DNA from: CBDBJK01 sp965206395
Lineage (GTDB): Bacteria > Chloroflexota > Dehalococcoidia > Lucifugimonadales > CATOSD01
Direction: 5' to 3'
Assembly (NCBI GenBank): GCA_965206395.1
Contig: CBDBJK010000035.1
Coordinates: 186,001 to 250,000, forward strand
Length of the DNA stretch: 64,000 nt
Shown: in pieces, positions 8,286 to 17,342 of the stretch
Numbering within the stretch: the stretch's first letter is position 1
Layout: each line of letters starts with the position of its first letter
The notes under the pieces: generated by a model
What the model saw: only the letters and a program-made list of their open reading frames with translations
The model's database searches: none
What the model was told of the DNA's origin: nothing
Translations under genes and position numbers: made by a program

Positions 8286-8830
8286 TTCTCGGCGAAGGCA
8301 CAGAGGCAACGCTCTTCATAGACATCATTTTCTGGATTATCGCGGTGTCGAGCATCGTAGCCGCCATAGCTGTCGTCCAGTTGAGGGACGTGTTCAGAGC
8401 GGCCCTGTTTCTCATAGTCTCATTTCTGGGCGTTGCCGGACTGTTCGTATTGATGCGTGCCGAGTTCCTCGCCGTCATACAGGTGCTCATATACGTGGGC
8501 GCTATCTCGGTGCTAATCATCTTCGCAATCCTCATGACCAGAGACGTGGAGGAAGGCAATCCTTCAAACCAGTTACGAATACCGGCGGCAGTTCTGGCCG
8601 CTTTGTTCGCTTCGATGGCTGTTTTCGTGGCCGTCGAGACTGATTGGAATCTTTTGGAAGCCGCCAATCTTGGGGCCGACGCTACCCTGAAAGTCGGCGA
8701 GGTATTTTCCAACACGATTCCTTGGATAGCCAGGCTGCTAATCCGCGACTTCGTGTTGGCGTTCGAGATGGCTTCTGTGCTGCTGCTGGCGGCGATCATC
8801 GGCGCGTTGGCGCTGGTAAGGGAAGAGTAG
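8282..8830 (+). CDS. nuoJ: NADH-quinone oxidoreductase subunit J
   Basis: Membrane subunit of about 182 residues with five predicted helices. LIYVGAISVLIIFAILMT contains the conserved third-helix VGAI-LIIF pattern, the pi-bulge region of NuoJ/ND6. I use the ATG at 8282, which overlaps the nuoI stop (ATGA); a GTG at 8270 would add four residues. nuoK begins four bases after the stop. The C-terminus ends ALALVREE. Nothing unusual. Confidence 0.93.
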   Translation: MILGEGTEATLFIDIIFWIIAVSSIVAAIAVVQLRDVFRAALFLIVSFLGVAGLFVLMRAEFLAVIQVLIYVGAISVLIIFAILMTRDVEEGNPSNQLRIPAAVLAALFASMAVFVAVETDWNLLEAANLGADATLKVGEVFSNTIPWIARLLIRDFVLAFEMASVLLLAAIIGALALVREE

Positions 8831-8834
8831 AACA

Positions 8835-9188
8835 GTGAACCTGGAAAACATACTGATTGTCGCGGCGATAATCTTTTCGATAGGGCTTTACGGGGCGTTG
8901 TCCAAGCGAAACGCCATCACGGTGCTGATGTCTCTAGAATTGATGTTCAACGCCGTCAACATCACGGCGGTAGCGATGTCCCGGTACGTGGTTCCTGCGG
9001 GACTGGCTCAGAACCCGCAGCAGTCCGCGGACGACGTTGTGCAGTTTCTGCTGACGGGTCAGATATTCGCCATATTCATCATCACCGTTGCCGCCGCCGA
9101 AGTCGCGCTCGGCCTCGCAATCGTTCTGGCTATCTACCGCAATCGTCAGAGCGTGTTTGTGACCGATGTCAACGAGATGAGCAAGTAG
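8835..9188 (+). CDS. nuoK: NADH-quinone oxidoreductase subunit K
   Basis: A 117-residue three-helix membrane subunit (ND4L). The two conserved buried glutamates are seen in VLMSLELMFNAVN and TVAAAEVALGLAI, and both take part in proton translocation. The start is GTG at 8835. The family is usually about 100 residues; the extra residues sit in the second loop (VPAGLAQNPQQSADD) and the C-terminal tail. The nuo run is interrupted after this gene by two non-nuo genes and two gaps before nuoL. Confidence 0.93.
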   Translation: MNLENILIVAAIIFSIGLYGALSKRNAITVLMSLELMFNAVNITAVAMSRYVVPAGLAQNPQQSADDVVQFLLTGQIFAIFIITVAAAEVALGLAIVLAIYRNRQSVFVTDVNEMSK

Positions 9189-9203
9189 GGAGCCGCGCCA
9201 ATA

Positions 9204-9398
9204 ATGTGGGTTGACTACAAAAAAGCCCCGAACCTGATGATTGCCGAGATGTGGAAGGATGTTCTCGAAGGCGATGGCCTTCCGACCAAGATTCTCCCCG
9301 AAGGCGATATCATGACGTGGGGCGAGCGCGTGCCGTTCAGAGTGCTGGTTCCACAGGGCCGCGAGCACGTAGCCGACGAGATACTGCGAAAGCTGTAG
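9204..9398 (+). CDS. Small DUF2007-like protein
   Basis: A 64-residue soluble protein, 15 bases after nuoK. Its form (NLMIAEMWKDVLEGDGLPTK at the start, then an RVLVPQGREHVADEIL end) resembles DUF2007 putative signal-transducing proteins, in which a short ferredoxin-like fold ends with a line such as V.V...D...A..IL. Position in the nuo run suggests co-transcription with nuoK. Function is not known, and the family match is by eye only. Confidence 0.65.
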   Translation: MWVDYKKAPNLMIAEMWKDVLEGDGLPTKILPEGDIMTWGERVPFRVLVPQGREHVADEILRKL

Positions 9399-9761
9399 CA
9401 ATCAATTCCAGCCACTTTCACTCCGATGTCTTTAAGCGCAAGTTTGACATCCAACAATCAAATGTGTTTCCTGCCTCCTTTTTATTACCCCTGTCATTGA
9501 TTCACGCCCCGTCTTTTAGCTAAACAATCGCCCTTTACGCCCTGAAGAATTACTTGGTGGCCTATGCCTTGTATACTATATCTCCACGACTCTGTTTCTC
9601 ATCTAGTAAATAAGCAATTACTGCATTTCTAGGTAGAAACTGTCCTAATTAAGTTCAATATGTGACAATTTCCACTGCACAGTGATATAGTTCCAGCGAC
9701 TAGCGGTTAATTGTCTTCCTATTGAGGAACAGTGTCAGCGTTTTCTTCAAGGTAAGCCGGC
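9399..9761. other. Intergenic region without a recognised gene
   Basis: About 360 bases between the DUF2007-like gene and the stalk protein, AT-richer than the surrounding genes. A TATACT at 9572-9577 could be a -10 box but lacks a -35 partner at the right distance. No RNA gene, repeat or conserved ORF was seen. The nuo transcript probably ends or restarts around here. Confidence 0.35.
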
Positions 9762-11060
9762 ATGAACAGAACATCCTGGGCTTACTCGTTCGCCTTGGTC
9801 ATGTCCCTCGTTGTAGTCGTTGTACTCGCAAACCGAGGCATCGTTCAGAGCGTCGTAGAAACCGGTGACATTCGCCTGGAAACCAATTCTACGGAGTATG
9901 CCACTGGGGACGCCATAACGTTCCACGCCACGCTAGCTTTCTGCGACGGAGAGGTGGCGGACATAATCAGAGCTAGTCTCGAAGTTAATGGACAGAGGCA
10001 GTTCAGCGTAACTCTTCCCCTGCAAGGTGATGACTGCGCTTTGAACGATGGCGCGGGAGGCAAGATATGCGTCACCGTCGAATCCTCAAATGTAAGCCGA
10101 TTGGAACCAGGTGATTCATTTACAGGCGTATTCAAGGGCATAGGCGTAGACGCCGCTATAGAGATAGCAATTGTGTGGACTCCAGTTGATTCGCCAGACT
10201 TCACAGGAAACTACAAGGCCATCGTCAGGGTCGAAATCGACCTTTCTCCTGACGCTCCGCTCGTCTACGAGAGCAACGAGGTCTCCGTTACCATCGAGCA
10301 GCAGGCGGCTACTCCTACGCCGACGCTCACTCCAAGTGCGACTGCAACGACTACTCCAACGTTTACGCCTTCGCCCACGCCAACAATTACCGCACCGGGT
10401 GCACCGATCCCATCCGCGACTCCGACGTTTACTCCTACGCCGACATTAACTGCAACGCCTACGGTGTCGCCCACGCCCACGCTCACTCCAACTGCGACTC
10501 ACACGGCTACGCCAACTTTTTCTCCTACGCCTTCACCTACGAATACTTCGACAGCAACGCCTGCGCCATCTGCGACGCCGACTGCAACTTTAACAGCTAC
10601 ACCTGTGCCATCTGCGACACCAACAGTCACGCCAACTCAAACGCCGATTGCTACCCTCACACCAACGCTCATACGAACGCTAAATTCGACGCCGATGCCT
10701 ACTGCGACAGATACCCCACCGCCTACACACACAACGACGCCAATCGTCACGCCAACTTCGGCTACCCTATTGGTATTGGTTACTGCCACAGCCACTAATA
10801 CTCCGAGCGCAACCCCTACGCCAGCGCCTACCCAAACGCCGAATGTGATATCAGGGCCTACTGAAACTGTAACGTCGGTTCCGCAGGAAACGGCGCAGAA
10901 TGACGTGAGCGAGCGGTCAGCACCGACCGTCAATCCAACGCCAATGCCCGCAATATCTGACGCGAATGCGCGAGGTGTCATGGGCATCGTCGCAGGAGTC
11001 ATCGCGGGCGTTGTGGTCTTGGGTGGCGCATTGATCACGCTTCGCCAGATTTTTTCTTAA
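9762..11060 (+). CDS. Secreted Thr/Pro-rich stalk protein with C-terminal membrane anchor
   Basis: A 432-residue protein of unknown function lying between nuoK and nuoL. Residues about 5-25 form a hydrophobic signal segment. Residues about 30-180 look like one beta-rich extracellular domain (LETNSTEYATGDAITFHATL, two cysteines in FCDGEV and DDCALND and a third in GKICVTV). Residues about 185-390 are a long low-complexity stretch of TPT, PSAT and TATPT units, like a cell-surface stalk or O-glycosylated linker. A final helix (MGIVAGVIAGVVVLGGALI) would anchor it in the membrane. I see no catalytic motif and no complex I homology. An AAGG site precedes the ATG. Surface display or adhesion is an inference. 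Confidence 0.7.
   Translation: MNRTSWAYSFALVMSLVVVVVLANRGIVQSVVETGDIRLETNSTEYATGDAITFHATLAFCDGEVADIIRASLEVNGQRQFSVTLPLQGDDCALNDGAGGKICVTVESSNVSRLEPGDSFTGVFKGIGVDAAIEIAIVWTPVDSPDFTGNYKAIVRVEIDLSPDAPLVYESNEVSVTIEQQAATPTPTLTPSATATTTPTFTPSPTPTITAPGAPIPSATPTFTPTPTLTATPTVSPTPTLTPTATHTATPTFSPTPSPTNTSTATPAPSATPTATLTATPVPSATPTVTPTQTPIATLTPTLIRTLNSTPMPTATDTPPPTHTTTPIVTPTSATLLVLVTATATNTPSATPTPAPTQTPNVISGPTETVTSVPQETAQNDVSERSAPTVNPTPMPAISDANARGVMGIVAGVIAGVVVLGGALITLRQIFS
10310..10850 (+). repeat. Low-complexity Thr/Pro codon tract inside the stalk gene
   Basis: Degenerate short units built from ACT, ACG, CCT and ACC codons (for example CCTACGCCGAC) repeat across about 540 bases. They encode the TPTxT-type linker. 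Such tracts expand and contract readily by slippage, so length may vary between strains or be mis-assembled. Confidence 0.8.
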
Positions 11061-11075
11061 CATTTTCACGATGAA

Positions 11076-11100
11076 TCACCAGGCAGATTCAGCCTGGTGA
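11076..11100 (+). terminator. Hairpin downstream of the stalk gene
   Basis: TCACCAGGC pairs perfectly with GCCTGGTGA around a 7-base loop, 16 bases after the stalk protein stop. No T-run follows, so it is either a weak terminator or an mRNA 3'-end stabiliser. Confidence 0.4.
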
Positions 11101-11334
11101 CCTCATAAACTGTCCATCTTCCCCCGAATCTCTTGCCCTATGCCATTGCCTACGGGAGGCCCTTGGGTTAATATATCCAAGGCATTTCAAGCACAGGCTG
11201 GGAGTAGTGCTCAGACAATCTCCTCGTCTGGCACATGGCTCGCATCAATTCTTGCCCACAGCATAGATTTACGCCAGAAAGTGGCGACTGACAGTAGGCA
11301 CAAAACTATGCGCTATCAATCGAGAGGACTGTAG

Positions 11335-13299
11335 ATGATTTCGGAAGTTGCGGTATGGCTTATATTCTTTTTGCCGCTTGCCTCCTTTGCCATCAACGCT
11401 CTCGTAATTCGGCCCTTCTTTAACAGCCAAGCCAAGGTAGCCGGACTTATCACCATCCTCGCGGTTGGCGTTTCGGTCGTCCTCTCCGTGTGGGCCTTGG
11501 GGAGCGTCATCAACAACGATGGAAACATCGTATACGCCGACCATTCATGGCTTGAGGTCGGGAACTTCGACTTCACGATCGGCATTCTGCTCGACCCCTT
11601 GACTGCCATCATGCTTTTGGTAGTCACTAGCGTGAGCCTGATGGTGCAGATTTACTCTGTCGGCTACATGAAAGGCGACCCCGGTTACGCGCGATACTAC
11701 GCCTATATGTCTTTTTTCACGGCCTCAATGCTTGGCCTGGTAATTGCCAGCAATGTTATCCAGTTATTCGTGTTCTGGGAGCTTGTGGGGTTAGGTTCCT
11801 ATTTGTTGATAGGCTTCTGGTATCAGCGTCCTTCAGCCGCCGCAGCAGCGAAGAAGGCATTCATAGTGACGCGGCTCGGCGACTTTGGGTTCCTGCTTGC
11901 GATTATGTATCTTTTCTTCAACGCCGACACCTTCACGGCGCAGGGACTCAATCCTCTGGTCATCTCGGACATATACAAAGCCGTCGATGCTGAGCTAATT
12001 GCGGCGGGAGTCGCAACATGGATCGCGCTTGGCTTCTTCGCGGGCGCAGTAGGCAAGTCGGCGCAGTTCCCGCTGCACACGTGGCTGCCCGACGCTATGG
12101 AAGGCCCGACTCCTGTCAGCGCGCTGATACACGCTGCCACCATGGTTACTGCTGGTGTTTTCCTGGTTGCCCGCTTCCTGCCCGTGTTCGAACTGTCCGA
12201 GGTTGCGATGAACTCGGTCGCTATCATTGGAGGCGTCACGGCAATCTTCGCGGCGTCGATGGGGCTAGTGATGACCGACATCAAGCGCGTGCTGGCATAC
12301 TCGACCATCAGCCAGCTTGGGTACATGATGCTCGCATTGGGCGTGGGCGCGTATGGCCCCGCCATATTCCATCTGCTTACTCACGCATTCTTCAAAGCGC
12401 TGCTGTTCCTTGGCTCTGGCAGCGTCAATCACGCTACTGGCACATTCGACATGCGCTACATGGGCGGACTGCGGAAGGTCATGCCATTGACTTACGTCAC
12501 CTTCCTGATAGGCAGTCTTAGCCTGTCCGGGATTTTCCCCCTGGCCGGGTTCTGGAGCAAGGACGAGATACTCGGCCACGCCTGGAGCGGCGGGGATGCC
12601 GTGAGCCAGATAGTGTTCTGGCTTGCACTTATATCCGTGTTTATGACCGCCTTCTACATGTTCCGCGTTCTGTTCATGACGTTTGGAGGCGAGTTCAGGG
12701 GAGGCTCGGATAACGACCCTGACGCTCAGGCGCATGGAGACGTACACCTGGCCGAGTCCCCTGTTGTCATGGTGTTGCCGCTTGTGTTGCTGGCCGCCGC
12801 ATCGATAGCGGTAGGCTTCCTCGCAAATCCGACAACAGACCTTGGTTTCATACCCATACACTGGATAACTGAATTCTTGGACAAAGGGCCAGTGCATGTG
12901 GAGGCGGAGAAATTCAACACAGGTCTTGCGGCTATATCGAGCCTTGTGGCTGTCGCTGGCATTCTCCTTGCGTACCTGATGTACTCGTCAAAGGTTGTCT
13001 CTGCACAGAAAATGGGCGAGCAACTCAAAGGGACTTACACTTTGCTCACGCGCAAGTACTATATGGATGAGTTATACGAGAATATCGTAGTCAAACGTGC
13101 ATTGTATGATGGACTGGTTCGCTTCATGGACTGGGCCGATAGGTCGATTGTGGACAAGCTGGCAAACAACATCGGATGGCTTGGCGCGAACGTCGGCAAC
13201 GCCTTGCGTCAGGCGCAGACCGGACAGCTTCAAGACTATGGCGTGGCAATTTCGGTAGGCATTCTGGTCATTTTCGGACTTTACCTGTTCTTCTTATAA
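11335..13299 (+). CDS. nuoL: NADH-quinone oxidoreductase subunit L
   Basis: A 654-residue antiporter-like proton-pumping subunit with the proton-antiporter N-terminal and core domains and the long C-terminal lateral helix. FWELVGLGSYLLIGFWYQRP carries the conserved helix-5 Glu, and LHTWLPDAMEGPTPVSALIH carries the broken-helix region; the channel lysines are in this core. The start ATG at 11335 follows a 274-base gap after the stalk gene. nuoM begins within 13 bases of the stop. Size and motifs are normal. Confidence 0.95.
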   Translation: MISEVAVWLIFFLPLASFAINALVIRPFFNSQAKVAGLITILAVGVSVVLSVWALGSVINNDGNIVYADHSWLEVGNFDFTIGILLDPLTAIMLLVVTSVSLMVQIYSVGYMKGDPGYARYYAYMSFFTASMLGLVIASNVIQLFVFWELVGLGSYLLIGFWYQRPSAAAAAKKAFIVTRLGDFGFLLAIMYLFFNADTFTAQGLNPLVISDIYKAVDAELIAAGVATWIALGFFAGAVGKSAQFPLHTWLPDAMEGPTPVSALIHAATMVTAGVFLVARFLPVFELSEVAMNSVAIIGGVTAIFAASMGLVMTDIKRVLAYSTISQLGYMMLALGVGAYGPAIFHLLTHAFFKALLFLGSGSVNHATGTFDMRYMGGLRKVMPLTYVTFLIGSLSLSGIFPLAGFWSKDEILGHAWSGGDAVSQIVFWLALISVFMTAFYMFRVLFMTFGGEFRGGSDNDPDAQAHGDVHLAESPVVMVLPLVLLAAASIAVGFLANPTTDLGFIPIHWITEFLDKGPVHVEAEKFNTGLAAISSLVAVAGILLAYLMYSSKVVSAQKMGEQLKGTYTLLTRKYYMDELYENIVVKRALYDGLVRFMDWADRSIVDKLANNIGWLGANVGNALRQAQTGQLQDYGVAISVGILVIFGLYLFFL

Positions 13300-13311
13300 C
13301 GAGAAATTTTG

Positions 13312-14853
13312 GTGTCAGAGTTGTCGGGATTCTCTGGTCTTTTGACCGCAACAGTGTTCCTGCCACTGGCAGGGGCCATAATTATCGTCATGTTCATGAG
13401 GGGCGATCGTAGTATACGATTTGTCGCAGGAGCGATCGCCCTGGCGGACTTCGTTCTGACCATCGTAGTGTTCTCGCTATATGATTCAGGACAGGCCGCT
13501 GACAGCGTTCAACTAGTCGACAAGATCGAGAACTGGATACCAGTCGATGTCTTCAATGTCCAGTATTTCTTGGGCGTCGACGGTCTGAGCGCGCCTCTGG
13601 TGCTGCTGACGGGTCTTCTGGGGATGGTCGCCGTCTTCGGCTCATGGGGAGTCAAGCTCCGCGTACGTGAGTACTTCATGTGGCTGCTGGCCTTGCAGAC
13701 GGCAGTTCTGGGTGTATTCACCGCTCTCGACTTTATGATGTTCTTCATATTCTGGGAGCTTGAGCTTGTCCCGATGTTCTTCTTGATCTCCATCTGGGGT
13801 AGTGGCCGCAAAGAGTACTCGGCCATGAAGTTCGTCATATTCACTTTCATCGGCAGTGGATTCATGCTGATCGGAATCCTGGCCCTGTTTTTCTCGACAG
13901 ACCCGCATACATTCGACATGACGCTATTGCCGGAGGCGATCCAGGGCGCGAGCCTTGCCTTGCCGATTGGCCTCATCTTTACGCTGCTGTTTGTAGGGTT
14001 CGCCGTCAAACTTCCTGTGTGGCCTCTGCATACGTGGCTGCCCGACGCTCACACTGATGCTCCCACCGCCGCTAGCGTTATTCTTGCGGGTGTGCTGCTG
14101 AAAATGGGCGCATATGGGATGATTCGCGTCTCCGTCACGATGTTCCCCGGTGTGATAGCGGATGTAGCATGGCTTCTCGCCACCGCAGGCGTCATCAACG
14201 TGATCTATGGCGCTGTCGTTACACTGCGGCAGACCGACTTGAAGCGGCTTATCGCATTTAGCAGCGTAAGCCACATGGGGTTTGTGCTTATCGGTATATC
14301 ATCTGTCGTTGGCGTCGCCGGAACTGTGACGCCAGTGGGATTGAACGGCGCGGCTCTACAGATGTTCACGCACGGCACGATCACAGGGCTTCTGTTCCTG
14401 GTGGTTGGCTTTATCTACGAGAAGGCCCACACACGCTACATTCCTGACCTGGGGGGTCTGGCAACGCGAATGCCGATCCTGGCGTCTGCGATGCTGCTGG
14501 CAGGCCTTGCATCGTTGGGACTTCCGGGAACGAGCGGGTTCGTCGCGGAAATCATGATCTTCCTAGGTACATTCCCCGTATGGAGTTGGTTCACTGGAGC
14601 GGCGGCATTTGGCGTCGTGCTGGCGGCGAGTTACATTTTGTGGATGATACAGCGCACGCTGTTCGGCCCTCAGATAGAGCGATTCAAGGACATAAAGGAC
14701 GCCAGCATCATGGAAATGTTGCCCGTGGCAGCGTTAGTAATCGCAGTGCTTGTCGTCGGAATCTACCCGGCTATCATATCTGACGTCTTTTCGTCCACAC
14801 TCGAACCTTTAACGAAATCTTTACAGGAGGCTGCTGTAGCGAGCCTACGCTAG
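13312..14853 (+). CDS. nuoM: NADH-quinone oxidoreductase subunit M
   Basis: Second antiporter-like subunit, about 513 residues, roughly 14 helices. FFIFWELELVPMFFLISIWG contains the conserved helix-5 Glu, and LHTWLPDAHTDAPTAASVIL the helix-7 to -8 region. I use GTG 13312; the adjacent TTG 13309 would add one residue. It sits between nuoL and nuoN with short gaps, so the three are surely co-transcribed. There is no sign of damage. Confidence 0.95.
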   Translation: MSELSGFSGLLTATVFLPLAGAIIIVMFMRGDRSIRFVAGAIALADFVLTIVVFSLYDSGQAADSVQLVDKIENWIPVDVFNVQYFLGVDGLSAPLVLLTGLLGMVAVFGSWGVKLRVREYFMWLLALQTAVLGVFTALDFMMFFIFWELELVPMFFLISIWGSGRKEYSAMKFVIFTFIGSGFMLIGILALFFSTDPHTFDMTLLPEAIQGASLALPIGLIFTLLFVGFAVKLPVWPLHTWLPDAHTDAPTAASVILAGVLLKMGAYGMIRVSVTMFPGVIADVAWLLATAGVINVIYGAVVTLRQTDLKRLIAFSSVSHMGFVLIGISSVVGVAGTVTPVGLNGAALQMFTHGTITGLLFLVVGFIYEKAHTRYIPDLGGLATRMPILASAMLLAGLASLGLPGTSGFVAEIMIFLGTFPVWSWFTGAAAFGVVLAASYILWMIQRTLFGPQIERFKDIKDASIMEMLPVAALVIAVLVVGIYPAIISDVFSSTLEPLTKSLQEAAVASLR

Positions 14854-14860
14854 CCGCAAT

Positions 14861-16372
14861 ATGGAAGCAACCCAACTGACATCACACGATTTCTATTTAC
14901 TCGCGCCTGAGTTGAGCATCGCAGGTTTGGCGGCGCTTATCGTTGTGTTGGACTTGGTAATCCGGCGCAAAAGCGTTCTTCCTTGGGTGACCGTCATCGG
15001 CCTCGCTGTCCCGCTGGGCTTCAGCATAGCGTTGTGGTTCAGCCTGAACAACGATGGCGTTGCCGAAATGGAAGGCGTTTTCGGAAGCCTGGTCGTAGAC
15101 AAATTCAGCCTTTTCTTCAAATTCCTGTTTATAGGCGTCGCGGCGTTGGTAACCCTGGTCTCGACGGACTACGTGAAGCGATTTCAAAGGTTCCAGGCGG
15201 AGTATTTCGCCCTCGTGTTGTTCTCGACGACAGGCATGATGCTCCTGGCGTCCACGACGGACCTTATCACTATTTTCGTCGCCCTCGAACTGACAGCCCT
15301 GCCAATAGCCGCTCTTGCCGCGTTCCTCCGAACCAGCCGCTCCGCCGAATCGAGCATGAAATTCTTCGTTCTCAGCGCCATAAGCTCGGCGGTGCTGCTG
15401 TACGGCATGGCCATAGTCTATGGCTTTACTGGCACAACCGCGCTTTCGGGCATCGCTAGCCAGATAGGAAATCTGAGCCTTAGCGCCGACACAGCGTTCG
15501 GCAGTCACGCACTGCTTTTCGGAATCGTGTTGATGATCGCGGGTTTCGGCTTCAAGATCGCAAGCGTGCCGTTCCAGATGTGGGCACCCGACGTTTACGA
15601 AGGCGCACCCACGCCAGTTACCGCCTTTCTCTCCGTCGCAAGCAAGGCCGCCGGGTTCGCGGTAATCCTGCGCGTCTTTTACATCGCCTTTTCGCTGGAT
15701 ATATTGAGCCTGGACTGGGGCGCGATATTCGCCGTGCTGAGCGTGCTTTCCATGACGATTGGAAACCTTGTGGCAATTCGTCAGGACAACATCAAGCGAA
15801 TGCTGGCATACAGCACGGTGGCTCATGCGGGGTACCTGCTCGTCGGACTTGCTGCCGTCGCCGCACGGACTTCAGATGCTCAGGCAGGCATAGGCCCTTC
15901 GGGAGTTCTGTTTTATCTTGGTGGATACGCGGCCACGAACTTCGCTGCTTTCGCGACCATCATCGCCATCTCCAACCGCATCGGCAGCGACATGATCGAC
16001 GACTTCGCGGGAATGGCGCGGCGCGCTCCCTATCTTTCCGCCGTACTGGGATTCTCGATGATCTCTCTCATAGGCGTGCCGCCAACAGTCGGCTTCATAA
16101 CCAAGGTCTATATCTTCGGAGCGGCAATGGACGCCAATCTGGAATGGCTCGCGGTGGCGGGCGTCGTCAACAGCGTATTGTCGGCTTATTACTATCTGAG
16201 AGTGGTCAAGGTTATGTACCTCACGCCGCCGTCGTCGGATGAACCGGTAAGCTCAGGACTGCCCATTCGAATTGCCATCCTGAGTGCGTTCGCGGGCGTG
16301 GTGTTCTTTGGCATATATCCTACACCGTTGCTCAACCTCGCCAGAACGGCGGCTTCTGTTCTGGTTTCCTGA
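14861..16372 (+). CDS. nuoN: NADH-quinone oxidoreductase subunit N
   Basis: Third antiporter-like subunit, 503 residues. The helix-5 Glu lies in TIFVALELTALPIAALAAF and the helix-7/8 stretch in PFQMWAPDVYEGAPTPVTAF, both classic NuoN. It closes the operon, seven bases after nuoM. Since nuoA-D and H-N are all present, the encoded enzyme is the 11-subunit form without the NADH dehydrogenase module. Confidence 0.95.
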   Translation: MEATQLTSHDFYLLAPELSIAGLAALIVVLDLVIRRKSVLPWVTVIGLAVPLGFSIALWFSLNNDGVAEMEGVFGSLVVDKFSLFFKFLFIGVAALVTLVSTDYVKRFQRFQAEYFALVLFSTTGMMLLASTTDLITIFVALELTALPIAALAAFLRTSRSAESSMKFFVLSAISSAVLLYGMAIVYGFTGTTALSGIASQIGNLSLSADTAFGSHALLFGIVLMIAGFGFKIASVPFQMWAPDVYEGAPTPVTAFLSVASKAAGFAVILRVFYIAFSLDILSLDWGAIFAVLSVLSMTIGNLVAIRQDNIKRMLAYSTVAHAGYLLVGLAAVAARTSDAQAGIGPSGVLFYLGGYAATNFAAFATIIAISNRIGSDMIDDFAGMARRAPYLSAVLGFSMISLIGVPPTVGFITKVYIFGAAMDANLEWLAVAGVVNSVLSAYYYLRVVKVMYLTPPSSDEPVSSGLPIRIAILSAFAGVVFFGIYPTPLLNLARTAASVLVS

Positions 16373-16389
16373 TGCGCTCATAACTCTCG

Positions 16390-16418
16390 TTGACACGCCT
16401 TCAGGCCGATGATAGACT
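16390..16418 (+). promoter_or_regulatory. Putative sigma-70-type promoter for nadK
   Basis: TTGACA at 16390-16395, a 17-base spacer and TAGACT at 16413-16418, leaving a leader of about 48 bases before the nadK ATG. It lies just after the nuoN stop, so nadK and its followers can be transcribed independently of nuo. Sequence-only prediction. Confidence 0.45.
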
Positions 16419-16472
16419 TGCCGCGCGTCTCGCCCATAGAAACAGTACACTAATTGGGACCATGCTAAATAC

Positions 16473-17342
16473 ATGACTTCAGCAAATCAAATTGGAATAG
16501 TCTACAACTCAAGATTGCCCGACGGTTTAGGTTTCGTGAACGCGCTCGTTCAGTCGCTGAATCTTCAAAAGAGATATTGGAAGTGTCCGGCGTTTGAAGT
16601 CGAAGACGTGCGGGACAAGCTCGATGGCACTTCGATGATAGTGGTTGCCGGTGGGGACGGCACGATACTCAGGACTGTCCGTTTGATTGCTCCTTTTTCG
16701 ATTCCCATAGTGGGTATCAACATGGGTCGGGTCGGCTTTATGTCAGAGCTTAGGGTCGAAGAAGCGGTTGAGAAGCTGCCCCACTACATGAATGGAAACC
16801 TTCGGGTAGAGGAGCGGATGATGCTTCAGGCGACCGTAACATCTACTAATGAAGTGAAACCTCACGCTACGCTGCACGCCTTGAACGATGTCGTAGTCGG
16901 TGGAAGCAGCATATCGCGCCTGCTCGATGTAGACACCGAAATCGATGGCGTCCCACTGACGAGCTTCCGAGCGGACGGCGTAATCGTGTCAACCGCAACG
17001 GGAAGCACGGGATACGCGCTAGCGGCAGGTGGGCCAATCCTGTACCCGGAAGCCAGGGTCATGCTGGTGCAGCCTGTAGCCGCCCATACAGGTCTGCGGG
17101 ATGGCGTGGTTGTGCCTGACAACTCTGTCATCGAGCTTAGGTCTACAAACGAACACCCGGCGATGCTCAGCGTCGATGGCTTCATGGACGCGAAGCTGAA
17201 CGCCGGAGATAGAGTAGTTGTAACACGCAGTCCCCAGGTCGCCAGATTTCTGAGAGCCAGTCCACCCAGTGCCTTTTACACTACTCTCACACAGCGGTTG
17301 GGACTGTTTTTCCGCTCAGAGCAACCGGATGTCCAGCGATGA
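16473..17342 (+). CDS. nadK: NAD kinase
   Basis: A 289-residue ATP-NAD kinase that phosphorylates NAD to NADP. The GGDG motif is in VVAGGDGTILRTV, followed by GINMGRVGFM, and the C-terminal beta-sandwich carries STATGSTGYALAAGGPI, the family's NAD-binding signature. Length is normal. The ATG at 16473 was chosen as the only sensible start. It overlaps the next gene, a Nudix hydrolase, by four bases (ATGA), so the pair is translationally coupled; both act on nicotinamide or ADP-ribose nucleotides. Confidence 0.94.
   Translation: MTSANQIGIVYNSRLPDGLGFVNALVQSLNLQKRYWKCPAFEVEDVRDKLDGTSMIVVAGGDGTILRTVRLIAPFSIPIVGINMGRVGFMSELRVEEAVEKLPHYMNGNLRVEERMMLQATVTSTNEVKPHATLHALNDVVVGGSSISRLLDVDTEIDGVPLTSFRADGVIVSTATGSTGYALAAGGPILYPEARVMLVQPVAAHTGLRDGVVVPDNSVIELRSTNEHPAMLSVDGFMDAKLNAGDRVVVTRSPQVARFLRASPPSAFYTTLTQRLGLFFRSEQPDVQR

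Noticed and set aside
10310..10850. Repetitive tract considered as a CRISPR or satellite array
   Set aside because: It lies wholly inside one open frame and encodes a Thr/Pro linker; units vary in length and there are no spacers.
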